Shown here: positions 30,282-37,171 of the stretch, piece after piece | Numbering within the stretch: position 1 is the stretch's first letter | How the letters are laid out: every line of letters begins with the position of its first letter | Assembly (NCBI RefSeq): GCF_000518665.1 | Contig: NZ_JAEA01000008.1 | Coordinates: 186,001 to 250,000, forward strand | Reading direction: 5' to 3' | DNA length: 64,000 nt | Origin: Microvirga flocculans ATCC BAA-817 | GTDB lineage: Bacteria > Pseudomonadota > Alphaproteobacteria > Rhizobiales > Beijerinckiaceae | The notes under the pieces: generated by a model | The model's database searches: none | Told to the model about the DNA's origin: nothing | What the model saw: only the letters and a program-made list of their open reading frames with translations | Position numbers and translations under genes: made by a program

Positions 30282-30940
30282 GGCACGCCTCCGACGACGA
30301 GCTTGCTCTGCGGCGTGAGCGGCGCGTCCGCATCGGCCAGGAATATCGCGCCGTCGAGGATCATGGCGTATAGGGCGTAGCGCGCGTCGCGGGCCACACC
30401 GAGCATGTCGGGGATGTCGCCGACCGCAACGCCCCCGGGTGATGCGAGGAGCAGCTCCAGTACCCTTTCGGCGAACTCGGGCGACGGCTTGGTTCCTCTG
30501 CCGCGCAAGAGTTCGATTGCGTTGCCAAGGCGCGGTTCGCGCTGGATCTCGTGCTCCGTCATCACTTTATAGGCAATGCCGCGGAGCGCCAGCTCGCGCG
30601 TCAGCACTTTCGTGCGGTACGCATACTTCGCCGCGTCGTCTGCGTATTTCGTCTCCACGATCATCGCCGCGCCATTCCGCACGAGCGCGAAATCAGGCGT
30701 GTGGTCCCGCGTCACGCCGTTCTCGTCGGCATAAAACAGCGTGCATGGCTGCTCGCGCAAAAACGTGACCGCCGGGTCGGCTTCGCACAACCGCAGGAAG
30801 TCGCGCTCGAGGTGCGACTCGTAGCCGATTTGCTCGAACTTACGGCTCGCGAACCACCCCACATGCGTCGAATGAGAGCGACGCACGACTTTCCGCACGG
30901 GCGGGCCGCTCATTAACGACTTGAACTGATCTGACAGCAT
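30278..30940 (-). CDS. tnsA: TnsA endonuclease
   Basis: A restriction-type nuclease that cuts the 5' ends of the element, allowing cut-and-paste movement. The N-terminal nuclease motif is YESHLERDF (Glu), HTPDFAL (Asp) and VETKY (Glu and Lys). A C-terminal winged-helix region follows. The ATG at 30940 (MLSDQFKSLMSG) gives 220 residues. An upstream in-frame ATG at 31120 is rejected because that stretch crosses the hairpins and palindrome of the leader. Confidence 0.88.
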   Translation of the reverse strand: MLSDQFKSLMSGPPVRKVVRRSHSTHVGWFASRKFEQIGYESHLERDFLRLCEADPAVTFLREQPCTLFYADENGVTRDHTPDFALVRNGAAMIVETKYADDAAKYAYRTKVLTRELALRGIAYKVMTEHEIQREPRLGNAIELLRGRGTKPSPEFAERVLELLLASPGGVAVGDIPDMLGVARDARYALYAMILDGAIFLADADAPLTPQSKLVVGGVP

Positions 30941-30994
30941 CTGAACACCTTCGGTAGCAAGGCGCTCGCCGCTCGATCCCACGCTCAACCCTAA

Positions 30995-31027
30995 AAATGT
31001 CCCGGGTTGGCGGGACCCGTCCCGCCT
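30995..31027 (-). promoter_or_regulatory. Attenuator-like competing hairpins in the tnsA leader
   Basis: Read on the minus strand, GGCGGGA-CGGG-TCCCGCC can form one stem (31027-31010). The same TCCCG can instead pair in GTCCCG-CCAACC-CGGGAC (31021-31000), which is followed at once by ATTTTT (30999-30994), a terminator design. The structures exclude each other. They lie about 55 nt upstream of the tnsA start codon. Regulation is inferred from sequence only. Confidence 0.45.
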
Positions 31028-31058
31028 GCATCTTTCAGGGATTCGAATGACAAAGCCT

Positions 31059-31256
31059 TCACTCATCAATTCTGGTCCTTTCCAGAGTTTGATGAGTGAG
31101 AAGGTGCGTTTCATCCGCACCCTTCCCGCGTTCCGCGGCGGCTCCGCCGACTAAAACCCAAACGCCATCACCCGTGCTAGCAAGCGCCCGGACGTCGGCC
31201 AGGTCGCCGTTCAGGGGCCGCTTGTGCTCGTCCGTGGGCGCGATGACGTGGTTCAT
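31059..31256 (-). CDS. Possible small leader protein upstream of tnsA
   Basis: A 65-residue frame, MNHVIAPTDEHKRPL at the start and ERTRIDE at the end, lies upstream of tnsA on the same strand and stops 32 nt before the competing hairpins. Its composition is protein-like, with hydrophobic VWVLVGG in the middle, but I recognise no family. It may be a passenger gene, a leader ORF for attenuation, or chance. Confidence 0.3.
   Translation of the reverse strand: MNHVIAPTDEHKRPLNGDLADVRALASTGDGVWVLVGGAAAERGKGADETHLLTHQTLERTRIDE
31061..31099. promoter_or_regulatory. 39-bp imperfect palindrome
   Basis: CACTCATCAA...CTGG and its mirror CCAG...TTTGATGAGTG form a near-perfect dyad around TCCTT. It may be an operator, or a strong RNA hairpin in the tnsA leader. 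It overlaps the end of the possible leader ORF. Confidence 0.5.
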
Positions 31257-31457
31257 ATGAACGAGCTTGAGCAAAAGTCGTCAATTAATCGTAACTTTAG
31301 ATTGCAAATTTCCTCTAAAGGTTGTACCTAGCAGCTTCCAAGCTGGCGTCGCATGTACTTGGCGGAACTCTCGGTTCTTGAGAGCCTCAGCTCACACGCT
31401 TAGACGTGAACGAGGAGAGGCGACAGAATCTCGCTTCACGACCGCACCGAAAATCCA

Positions 31458-32405
31458 ATGCCCGATCCCCAATCTTATCCTGCTGCAAACCCGACCTACG
31501 AACGACGTCTCGTCGTCTTCATCGATTTCCTCGGCTTCAAAGAAATCGTGGAGCGCACCACGCATGATCCAGATTATCTGGGAGAGATCCTGAGAGCCAT
31601 GGATGTCCTCGGGGAAATTGGAATGGAGCCTGAGATATTCGGGAGCCAACGCCTCACCCAATTCTCGGATTCGATTGTCCTATCCTACCGCATTGACGAA
31701 GAGTCCGCCGTCTTCTGGCTCTTGAGTCAGATCTCACTGGCTGTGATCGGGCTTGTGGAGCGCGGCTTTCTCATCCGCGGTGCGGTGACGGTTGGTGACC
31801 TCTACCACCACGACCGGCATGTCGTCGGGCCTGCGATGGTCCGCGCATACGAGATGGAGAGCAAGAAGGCCAAGCATCCCCGTGTGATCATCGATCCCGA
31901 GGTCGTTCGAGTTGCTCGCCAAAGTCATGCCATCGGTCACGCCCCCGATGAGGAGGAGGAATATGTCCGCGCGTTCATCACCAAAGACCTCGATGGATTA
32001 TTCTTTCTGGACTATGTGTCTTGGAAATCGGTGATTGAGGTCGCTGGCGGGAACGACAAGCGCTACCCCAAGTATCTCGAGAAGCTGGCAAGGCTGATTG
32101 AGCAGGGGCTTCAGCATGACAATGCTGGTGTCGCCGAGAAGTATCTGTGGCTGCACCGGCAGTATGTCGACGCCCTCGATTTGATTCGAACCCTTCCTGC
32201 CGACAATGGGTATAGGCTAGAAAATCCCGAGAACTGCACTGCAATCGAAGCCATGCCGGACATGGACGAGCTCGCTGAAACCACGAAGGAGCGTGTTGCC
32301 GCTGCTAGGAAGTCCAAATGGGCCATCTTCCGCCATCTTGTCCGAAGCTGGTTCCGGCGTTGGCTCCCTACAGCGAGGCGGCCTGACGACGGTCAGAGTC
32401 CCTAA
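31458..32405 (+). CDS. Class III nucleotide cyclase-fold protein, putative defence component
   Basis: A 315-residue soluble protein. The order of motifs is that of class III adenylate/guanylate cyclases: VVFIDFLGFKEIVE (metal-binding Asp23 region), QFSDSIVLSY (second Asp71), then LIRGAVTVGDLYH and GPAMVRAYEMES, which match the GIHTG and VNLASRLE segments. About 60 residues at the C-terminus are unrelated and basic. Cyclases of this fold make cAMP/cGMP, or cCMP/cUMP in Pycsar defence. No effector gene adjoins it, and both catalytic base-selecting residues and activity are unproven. Confidence 0.65.
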   Translation: MPDPQSYPAANPTYERRLVVFIDFLGFKEIVERTTHDPDYLGEILRAMDVLGEIGMEPEIFGSQRLTQFSDSIVLSYRIDEESAVFWLLSQISLAVIGLVERGFLIRGAVTVGDLYHHDRHVVGPAMVRAYEMESKKAKHPRVIIDPEVVRVARQSHAIGHAPDEEEEYVRAFITKDLDGLFFLDYVSWKSVIEVAGGNDKRYPKYLEKLARLIEQGLQHDNAGVAEKYLWLHRQYVDALDLIRTLPADNGYRLENPENCTAIEAMPDMDELAETTKERVAAARKSKWAIFRHLVRSWFRRWLPTARRPDDGQSP

Positions 32406-32510
32406 CTCAAGCAGGTGGCTCCCTGCCACATTCTGGAATTTCGGTTTTGTCTGCCGTTATGGTGCGGGTCGTCCCTCCAATCTTTCTTGATCTGATTTCC
32501 GGCGGAGAGG

Positions 32511-33119
32511 ATGCTGAGGAGCATGACAGACGGGATTTCGTCAGACTGGTGGCCAGGCAGGCGGGCACGGTCCGCACGCACAGCGATGGCGCGAGGATTC
32601 CTGCTCTTCACCGCGTACTGCGCCTGCATCCCGGCGGCGAACTGGCTGATCGGCCACGTCGGCACGGTCTGCGTCCCGCAAGGACCGTGCCTGATTCCCG
32701 TCGCGCCAGGCCTGATGGCTCCGAGCGGCGTGCTGATGGTCGGCGTCGCGCTCGTGTTGCGCGACCTGGTGCAGAGATGTGTTGGTGCGTCGGTCGCCCT
32801 TGGGGCCATCTTGACGGGAACAGGCCTGTCCGCCCTGCTCGCCTCCCCCTCCCTCGCCCTGGCCTCGGCCGTGTCGTTTCTCGTATCAGAGGCGCTCGAC
32901 TTCGCCGTCTATACCCCGCTCCAGCGCAAGAGGCTGGTTTGGGCCGTGGCGCTCAGCAGCGTCGCTGGAGCCGTTGCTGACAGCGTCCTGTTCGTCGGCC
33001 TCGCCTTCGGCAGCCTCGATTACGTGGCGGGGCAAATTCTCGGGAAATGCTGGGCCGTGCTACTGATGCTGCCCCTGATCGTGGGGCTCCGTCGACGGGA
33101 CGCTAAACTCCTCAGCTGA
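32511..33119 (+). CDS. VUT family (queuosine precursor) transporter
   Basis: An integral membrane protein of about 175-200 residues with six hydrophobic segments. Family-typical stretches are PAANWLIGHVG, LMAPSGVLMVG, LRDLVQ, SEALDFAVYTPL and the final GQILGKCW. The VUT/YhhQ family imports preQ0, preQ1 or related 7-deazaguanine precursors. The start is uncertain: 32511, 32523 and 32586 are all in frame, and the last puts the first helix at the N-terminus. Its position near a QueC-like gene suggests a shared role in deazapurine metabolism. Confidence 0.75.
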   Translation: MLRSMTDGISSDWWPGRRARSARTAMARGFLLFTAYCACIPAANWLIGHVGTVCVPQGPCLIPVAPGLMAPSGVLMVGVALVLRDLVQRCVGASVALGAILTGTGLSALLASPSLALASAVSFLVSEALDFAVYTPLQRKRLVWAVALSSVAGAVADSVLFVGLAFGSLDYVAGQILGKCWAVLLMLPLIVGLRRRDAKLLS

Positions 33120-33151
33120 CGCCTCTTAAGATGCTGGGAGCAGCCGTCGCC

Positions 33152-33460
33152 TTAATGGGCGATCTGCTGCACGGCTCGCAACAATTGCATAATTTGCATA
33201 CGCTTCTCCGGCGGCGCGGCCATGAGGCCCTCGACGATCCGCCTCAACTCGCCGTTCTCCTCGGCCGGCAGCTCGCTCCGCGCCAACCATTCCGACAGCG
33301 CTGCCGCCGTCTTTCGCCCCATTTTTATCTTGCCAGATAGCAGTTTGCTCAGGTGAGGCTGCGTCACCCTACAGGCTTTGGCGACCTCCGCTTGAGTGAG
33401 GCGCAGGGCCTGCATCCGGCCACGGACTTGCCGCAGGATATCGGGAGGATCAGTTGACAT
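33152..33460 (-). CDS. XRE family transcriptional regulator
   Basis: A 102-residue protein with one Cro/CI-type HTH: LTQAEVAKACRVTQPHLSKLLSG, about residues 20-43. The C-terminal part is helical and may dimerise. It is divergent from the glycosylase operon, and the 50-bp gap holds a perfect-arm palindrome 14 bp upstream of its ATG. It is therefore the likely autoregulator and regulator of that operon. Confidence 0.85.
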   Translation of the reverse strand: MSTDPPDILRQVRGRMQALRLTQAEVAKACRVTQPHLSKLLSGKIKMGRKTAAALSEWLARSELPAEENGELRRIVEGLMAAPPEKRMQIMQLLRAVQQIAH

Positions 33461-33473
33461 CGGATGCCTCAAA

Positions 33474-33492
33474 ATGCATAATATATATGCAT
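33474..33492. promoter_or_regulatory. Palindromic operator candidate
   Basis: ATGCATAATATATATGCAT: two ATGCAT arms around an AT spacer in otherwise GC-rich DNA. It is centred in the short gap between the divergent XRE gene (ATG at 33460) and the glycosylase gene (ATG at 33511), where it could block both promoters. Confidence 0.6.
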
Positions 33493-33510
33493 TACATAGG
33501 ATCACAGGAC

Positions 33511-34368
33511 ATGCAACAGGTCATCGCGAAGATCGCTGGCACATACGCGGCCCTCGACCTCCCCGATCCCGACGCATGGCTGATGCCGGGGATCCGCTGG
33601 GGCAGCTTCGAGCATGCCCTGACCCCGGCCTTCTGGGTGAGCCAGGCGTGGATGAGCGACGAGGCCCAGGCCCCGTCCTTTCGGCTTGGCAAAACGCTCG
33701 TCGAGGAGGTTGTCGTCTGCCTGCTCGGCGGGCACGGCATGCCGGCTGAGGTCGGCCTGGCCGCGTCGGACCGCATCTGCAAGGCCCTGGCGGACACCGC
33801 GGACAACCTCCTGTCGGACGAGGAATGCGAGCGCCTGCTGCTCGAACCCTTCCTGGTCGGGGGCCGACCGGTCCGCTATCGCTTCGCGCGGCAGCGGGCG
33901 CGCTATCTGGCGGGAACGCTTCGGGGCCTGAAGGCCATCGACGAGGCCGGCCTGTCCGACGTGGCCTTCCGGGACGCGCTCTGCACCCTGCCGGGCATCG
34001 GGCCCAAGACGGCGTCCTGGATCGTCCGCAACCGCCGGGCAAGCGACGCGGTGGCGATCCTCGACGTCCACATCATCCGGGCCTGCCAGATCATGGGGGT
34101 CTTCCCGGAATCGGCGTGCCCGGCGCGCCATTATCTGGGGCTGGAAAAGCGGTTTCTTGACTTCTGCTTGGCCGCCGGGGCCCGGGCGTCCGTCGTCGAC
34201 GCGGTGATGTGGGGCACGATGCGCCGGGTCAGCAAGCGCTTGTTGAACCAGCTCATTGACCAAAACCAGAAGTTTTATAATGCTCGCGCTGGATTCGAAC
34301 AGGAGAGCATTCAGTGTCAGGGTCAGGTCCAAGCGATTGGAGTAGCAACGGCGGCTCCGGCTCCCTAG
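33511..34368 (+). CDS. HhH-GPD DNA glycosylase, OGG-like
   Basis: A 285-residue protein of the 8-oxoguanine DNA glycosylase/lyase superfamily. The helix-hairpin-helix is LPGIGPKTASWIV, with the catalytic lysine, followed by AVAILDVHIIRAC with the catalytic aspartate, the GPD signature. Housekeeping Ogg proteins remove oxidised guanine; standalone versions also occur as ancillary genes in type IV CBASS. The start at MQQVIAKIAG is preferred; ATGs at 33454 and 33487 lie in frame. The last 18 codons overlap the next gene in another frame, so the operon is tight. Confidence 0.82.
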   Translation: MQQVIAKIAGTYAALDLPDPDAWLMPGIRWGSFEHALTPAFWVSQAWMSDEAQAPSFRLGKTLVEEVVVCLLGGHGMPAEVGLAASDRICKALADTADNLLSDEECERLLLEPFLVGGRPVRYRFARQRARYLAGTLRGLKAIDEAGLSDVAFRDALCTLPGIGPKTASWIVRNRRASDAVAILDVHIIRACQIMGVFPESACPARHYLGLEKRFLDFCLAAGARASVVDAVMWGTMRRVSKRLLNQLIDQNQKFYNARAGFEQESIQCQGQVQAIGVATAAPAP

Positions 34369-34679
34369 GGGGCGGAGGGAGCGGAGGCGGCGGGTCCGAC
34401 AACCCGTGCATGCGGGTCCGGAACGGCACCATCACCAGCCCGAAGCCGGCTGTGGTCGCCGGCCTCAGGGTCGGCAGCATCCTCGCCGTCCGCACGCGGC
34501 CGGCAGGGCCGACCACCGCCCTGGTGGTGGAGGACGCGGCCGGGCAGTTGGCCGGCTCCCTCACCTTCTATGGCTATTTGGACGTCATCGACTGCATCCA
34601 GAACCAAGGCGTCGCCTATCGGGCCGTCGTGACCAACATTGTCGGCGGGGCTCACGAGGTCCGCGTGGAGCCGGTGTGA
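34314..34679 (+). CDS. Small protein with Gly/Ser-rich N-terminal tail
   Basis: A 121-residue protein. Residues 2-30 are almost only Gly and Ser (SGSGPSDW, then a GGGGS-type repeat), followed by Cys32 and a compact beta-rich domain (MRVRNGTITSPKPAVVAGL to HEVRVEPV). The GTG start is supported by AGGAGAG 6 bp upstream. I know no family for the domain. In the Qat and type IV CBASS defence systems, a QueC-like enzyme acts with a partner bearing a flexible, glycine-containing N-terminus; this protein, two genes from a QueC-like gene, is a candidate for such a partner. After Met removal its first residue would be Ser, not Gly. Confidence 0.7.
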   Translation: MSGSGPSDWSSNGGSGSLGGGGSGGGGSDNPCMRVRNGTITSPKPAVVAGLRVGSILAVRTRPAGPTTALVVEDAAGQLAGSLTFYGYLDVIDCIQNQGVAYRAVVTNIVGGAHEVRVEPV

Positions 34680-35884
34680 TGGCCGATCTCACCGTCGTCG
34701 GCGGCGTCTATCTCGAGGTGTGCATCCAACCGTTCTGGGAGGAGCTTTACGGATCGGCCGGTCGAGCCGTCGCGGCCGTGGCCGGTCTTGTCGACGGCAA
34801 GACCACCCTGGTGTCGTATGTCAGCGACAGGGACCTGAGGGCGGCGGACCAACTGGCGCAGCGGTCCCGGGCCGGCCTGGAACGACACGCCAGCGCCGAT
34901 ACGATCAAGTTCCACTATCTTCACCCGCTTGCCACGCCGACCATCAGTCCGCCTCCCGACCGCATCGTAGCCCGCGAGCCTATTCGGGTGAACGGCGACG
35001 TCGTGCTGCGCTACGGCATGCTGGAAGGAGAAGCGGTCGTCGACGCTGGCACCGCCGTCTATGACCCGCAGTCGGCGTTCGGCGCGAGGCGCTTCACTGA
35101 GAACGGCTCCAGGGCGAAGCGGCTTGCCATCGTGCTCAACCGGTACGAGGCCGTGTCGATGACGGGCCTGGACGATCCGGCTGCGGCAGCCGAATGGCTG
35201 CTGCGCGAGGAAGGCGCGGAGGTCGTCATCCTCAAGATGGGCGGGCACGGCGCTTGGGTCATCACCTCCGGCGGGAAGGACGTCGTGCCGCTCTACCAGA
35301 CCGAGCGCGTCTGGAAGATCGGCTCCGGCGATGTCTTCTCGGCGGCCTTCGCCGCTTTCTGGGGTTGTCAGGAGATGCCGGCGGCGGAGGCGGCAGACCT
35401 GGCCTCGCGCGCCACGGCGCGGTACTGCGACACGCGGGAGCTCCCGATCCCTGATCCTGCGGCGCTGCGGGCCCTGGCCTACCCGCCGGTGAGCCCCGGA
35501 ACAGGGCTCGTCTACCTCGCCGCGCCTTTCTTCGACCTCGGCCAACGGTGGCTCGTGGAGGAAACCTATACGCTGTTGAGGGACTTCGGCGCGGGCGTGT
35601 TCTCCCCGGTCCACGCGGTGGGCCCCGGCCTGGCCGAAGTCGTCGCGCCGGCCGATATCGAAGGCCTTGAAAGGTCCGACGTGGTCCTCGCCATCCTCAA
35701 CGGCCTCGATACCGGAACGGTCTTCGAGATCGGCTATGCCGTCAAGAGAGGGATCCCGGTGGTGGCCTTCGCCCAGAACGTCAGGGAAGAGGATCTCAAG
35801 ATGATCGTCGGCACCGGATGCGAGGTCACGGACGATTTCACAACGGCTCTCTACCGGACCATTTGGAGGCTCCCCCATCCATGA
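34679..35884 (+). CDS. PfkB-family kinase fused to nucleoside 2-deoxyribosyltransferase
   Basis: A 401-residue two-domain protein. The N-terminal 265 residues are a ribokinase-like kinase: AVYDPQSAF, VVILKMGGHGAWV and the catalytic GSGDVFSAAFAAF (Asp in GSGD). The last 130 residues are a nucleoside 2-deoxyribosyltransferase: VYLAAPFFDLGQRWLVEE, SDVVLAILNGLDTGTVFEIGYA with the likely catalytic Glu, and GIPVVAF. The fusion suggests sequential base exchange or release and phosphorylation of a nucleoside. Start and stop overlap both neighbours (TGATG, ATGA), so the operon is translationally coupled. Confidence 0.87.
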   Translation: MADLTVVGGVYLEVCIQPFWEELYGSAGRAVAAVAGLVDGKTTLVSYVSDRDLRAADQLAQRSRAGLERHASADTIKFHYLHPLATPTISPPPDRIVAREPIRVNGDVVLRYGMLEGEAVVDAGTAVYDPQSAFGARRFTENGSRAKRLAIVLNRYEAVSMTGLDDPAAAAEWLLREEGAEVVILKMGGHGAWVITSGGKDVVPLYQTERVWKIGSGDVFSAAFAAFWGCQEMPAAEAADLASRATARYCDTRELPIPDPAALRALAYPPVSPGTGLVYLAAPFFDLGQRWLVEETYTLLRDFGAGVFSPVHAVGPGLAEVVAPADIEGLERSDVVLAILNGLDTGTVFEIGYAVKRGIPVVAFAQNVREEDLKMIVGTGCEVTDDFTTALYRTIWRLPHP

Positions 35885-36474
35885 TCGCGCTCCTTCTGTC
35901 AGGTGGCATGGATTCCGCCTGCCTCGCATGGTGGAAGAGGCCCGACGTGGCGATCACGGTCGATTACGGTCAGCGCCCGGCGGACGCCGAGATCGAGGCG
36001 GCCGGCGCGGTCTGCAAGGCCCTTGGCATCCGCCATGAAGTCGTCCGCGCGGATTGCTCCTCCCTTGGCTCCGGCGACATGGCGGGATTGCCTCCGGCGG
36101 ACATCGCGCCGGTCCCGGAATGGTGGCCGTTCCGAAACCAGCTGGTCCTCACCCTCGCCGGCATCGCGGCGGTCAGGCTCGGCGTGACGCACCTGATGAT
36201 CGGCGCGCTCCTGACCGACGGCGCGCACGCCGACGGCCGGCCGGAATTCGTCGAGGCGATGTCCGCCGTGATGGCGCTGCAGGAGGGCGGGATCACCGTC
36301 TCCGCCCCGGCCATCGAGCTGACCGCCGTCGATCTGGTCAGGATCTCGCAGATCCCGAAGGAGGTGCTCGCCTGGACCCATTCATGCCACGTCGCCAATC
36401 ACGCCTGCGGCCGGTGCCGCGGCTGCTTCAAGCACTCCAGGACATGTGAAGAGCTTGGCTGGGATCCCCGCTGA
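35881..36474 (+). CDS. QueC-like 7-cyano-7-deazaguanine synthase family protein
   Basis: An N-type ATP-pyrophosphatase of 197 residues. The P-loop is LLLSGGMDSACLAW, VTVDYGQ-like TVDYGQRPADAE follows, FRNQLVLTLAGIAA matches the QueC GRNLLFLSIA segment, and the zinc site is SCHVANHACGRCRGCF. Housekeeping QueC turns carboxydeazaguanine into preQ0. Relatives in defence operons (QatC, Cap9) are divergent, and Cap9 joins a deazaguanine to a protein N-terminus. No queD, queE or folE lies here, so this is not a queuosine biosynthesis operon. Confidence 0.85.
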   Translation: MIALLLSGGMDSACLAWWKRPDVAITVDYGQRPADAEIEAAGAVCKALGIRHEVVRADCSSLGSGDMAGLPPADIAPVPEWWPFRNQLVLTLAGIAAVRLGVTHLMIGALLTDGAHADGRPEFVEAMSAVMALQEGGITVSAPAIELTAVDLVRISQIPKEVLAWTHSCHVANHACGRCRGCFKHSRTCEELGWDPR

Positions 36475-37153
36475 AGAGCCGCGTCCGCGCGGCACGCCGC
36501 TCCCCTGGCAAGCCTTCCGTCCTCGCGTCTTGGAGACGGAGCCGCTCGCGCGACCGGAAGCTCCCCGCCCGCGGGATTTCGGCGACGTGCTACGCTCGCG
36601 CCGGTCCGGCCTCGCCGGTCCGGTCGGCTGGACCGAAGTCGCGGGGCTGCTGTGGCACGCCGCCGGCATCCAGGACCGGGCCCCGTCGGGCCGCGCGGGC
36701 ATCCCGGTCGAACGGCGCGCCAGCCCGTCGGCGGGCGGACTGCATCCGATCCACTTGGTCTGCATCAATGGCGATGGCGACGGGCGCGTCCGCCTCTACG
36801 ATGCCCATGACCATGCCTTCCATGTGCTCGACGTCGACCACGAGGATGTCTCCGCGAAGAACGCGGCGGTCGTGGGCGAGATCCTGGGCGCGTCGCGCGG
36901 GTGTACGCTCCGGCTCGTCGCCGACGTCGGCAAGGTCGAGGCGGCCTATGAAAATCCCGAGAGCCTGGTCCTGCGCGACGCCGGCTGCGTGGTCGCCGTT
37001 TTGTGCCTGTGTGCGGAGTGGCTCGGCCTGACGGCCTGCCCGCTCGGCTTCCTCGGCGACGAGCTGTTGGCGGCCTTGGATTTTCCGGGGCCACGATTCC
37101 GGGCGCTCGGTGCCGTGCAGATTACAGCGCCCGTGGATCCGAGCGGCCCTTAG
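36446..37153 (+). CDS. Nitroreductase-family protein, SagB-like
   Basis: A 235-residue protein. The segments FGDVLRSRRSGLAGPVG, VAGLLWHAAGIQ and RASPSAGGLHPIHLV match SagB/ThcOx-type nitroreductases, which bind FMN and oxidise azolines or other substrates. The FMN-binding C-terminal portion is degenerate (AEWLGLTACPLGFL). The GTG start lies inside the QueC-like gene, a 29-bp overlap, making it the last gene of the coupled operon. Its role beside QueC-like and deoxyribosyltransferase enzymes is unknown; a redox step on a base or peptide is plausible. Confidence 0.7.
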   Translation: MKSLAGIPAEEPRPRGTPLPWQAFRPRVLETEPLARPEAPRPRDFGDVLRSRRSGLAGPVGWTEVAGLLWHAAGIQDRAPSGRAGIPVERRASPSAGGLHPIHLVCINGDGDGRVRLYDAHDHAFHVLDVDHEDVSAKNAAVVGEILGASRGCTLRLVADVGKVEAAYENPESLVLRDAGCVVAVLCLCAEWLGLTACPLGFLGDELLAALDFPGPRFRALGAVQITAPVDPSGP

Positions 37154-37171
37154 GACCTATGGTTTTGCTCT

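Larger units (their letters stand above)
22833..31256. mobile_element. Tn7-like transposition module and left end of an island
   Basis: It begins with TGTCGTGTCTC at the exact point where dprA homology ends, and includes terminal repeats, a small gene, and the operon tnsA-tnsB-tnsC-tniQ-tniQ. The base pairs outside the end (CTCGCG) should contain the 5-bp target duplication. The right end is not identified: no inverted copy of the end sequence is evident before 64,000, so the element probably continues past the window, and the end coordinate here marks only the transposition genes and leader. Confidence 0.75.

Noticed and set aside
30941..31120. Upstream ATG that would lengthen TnsA by 60 residues
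   Set aside because: The added part crosses the leader hairpins and a palindrome and has no resemblance to TnsA.
32511..37153. Plain queuosine biosynthesis operon
   Set aside because: queD, queE, queF, folE and tgt are all absent, while glycosylase, deoxyribosyltransferase and nitroreductase genes have no role in that pathway.
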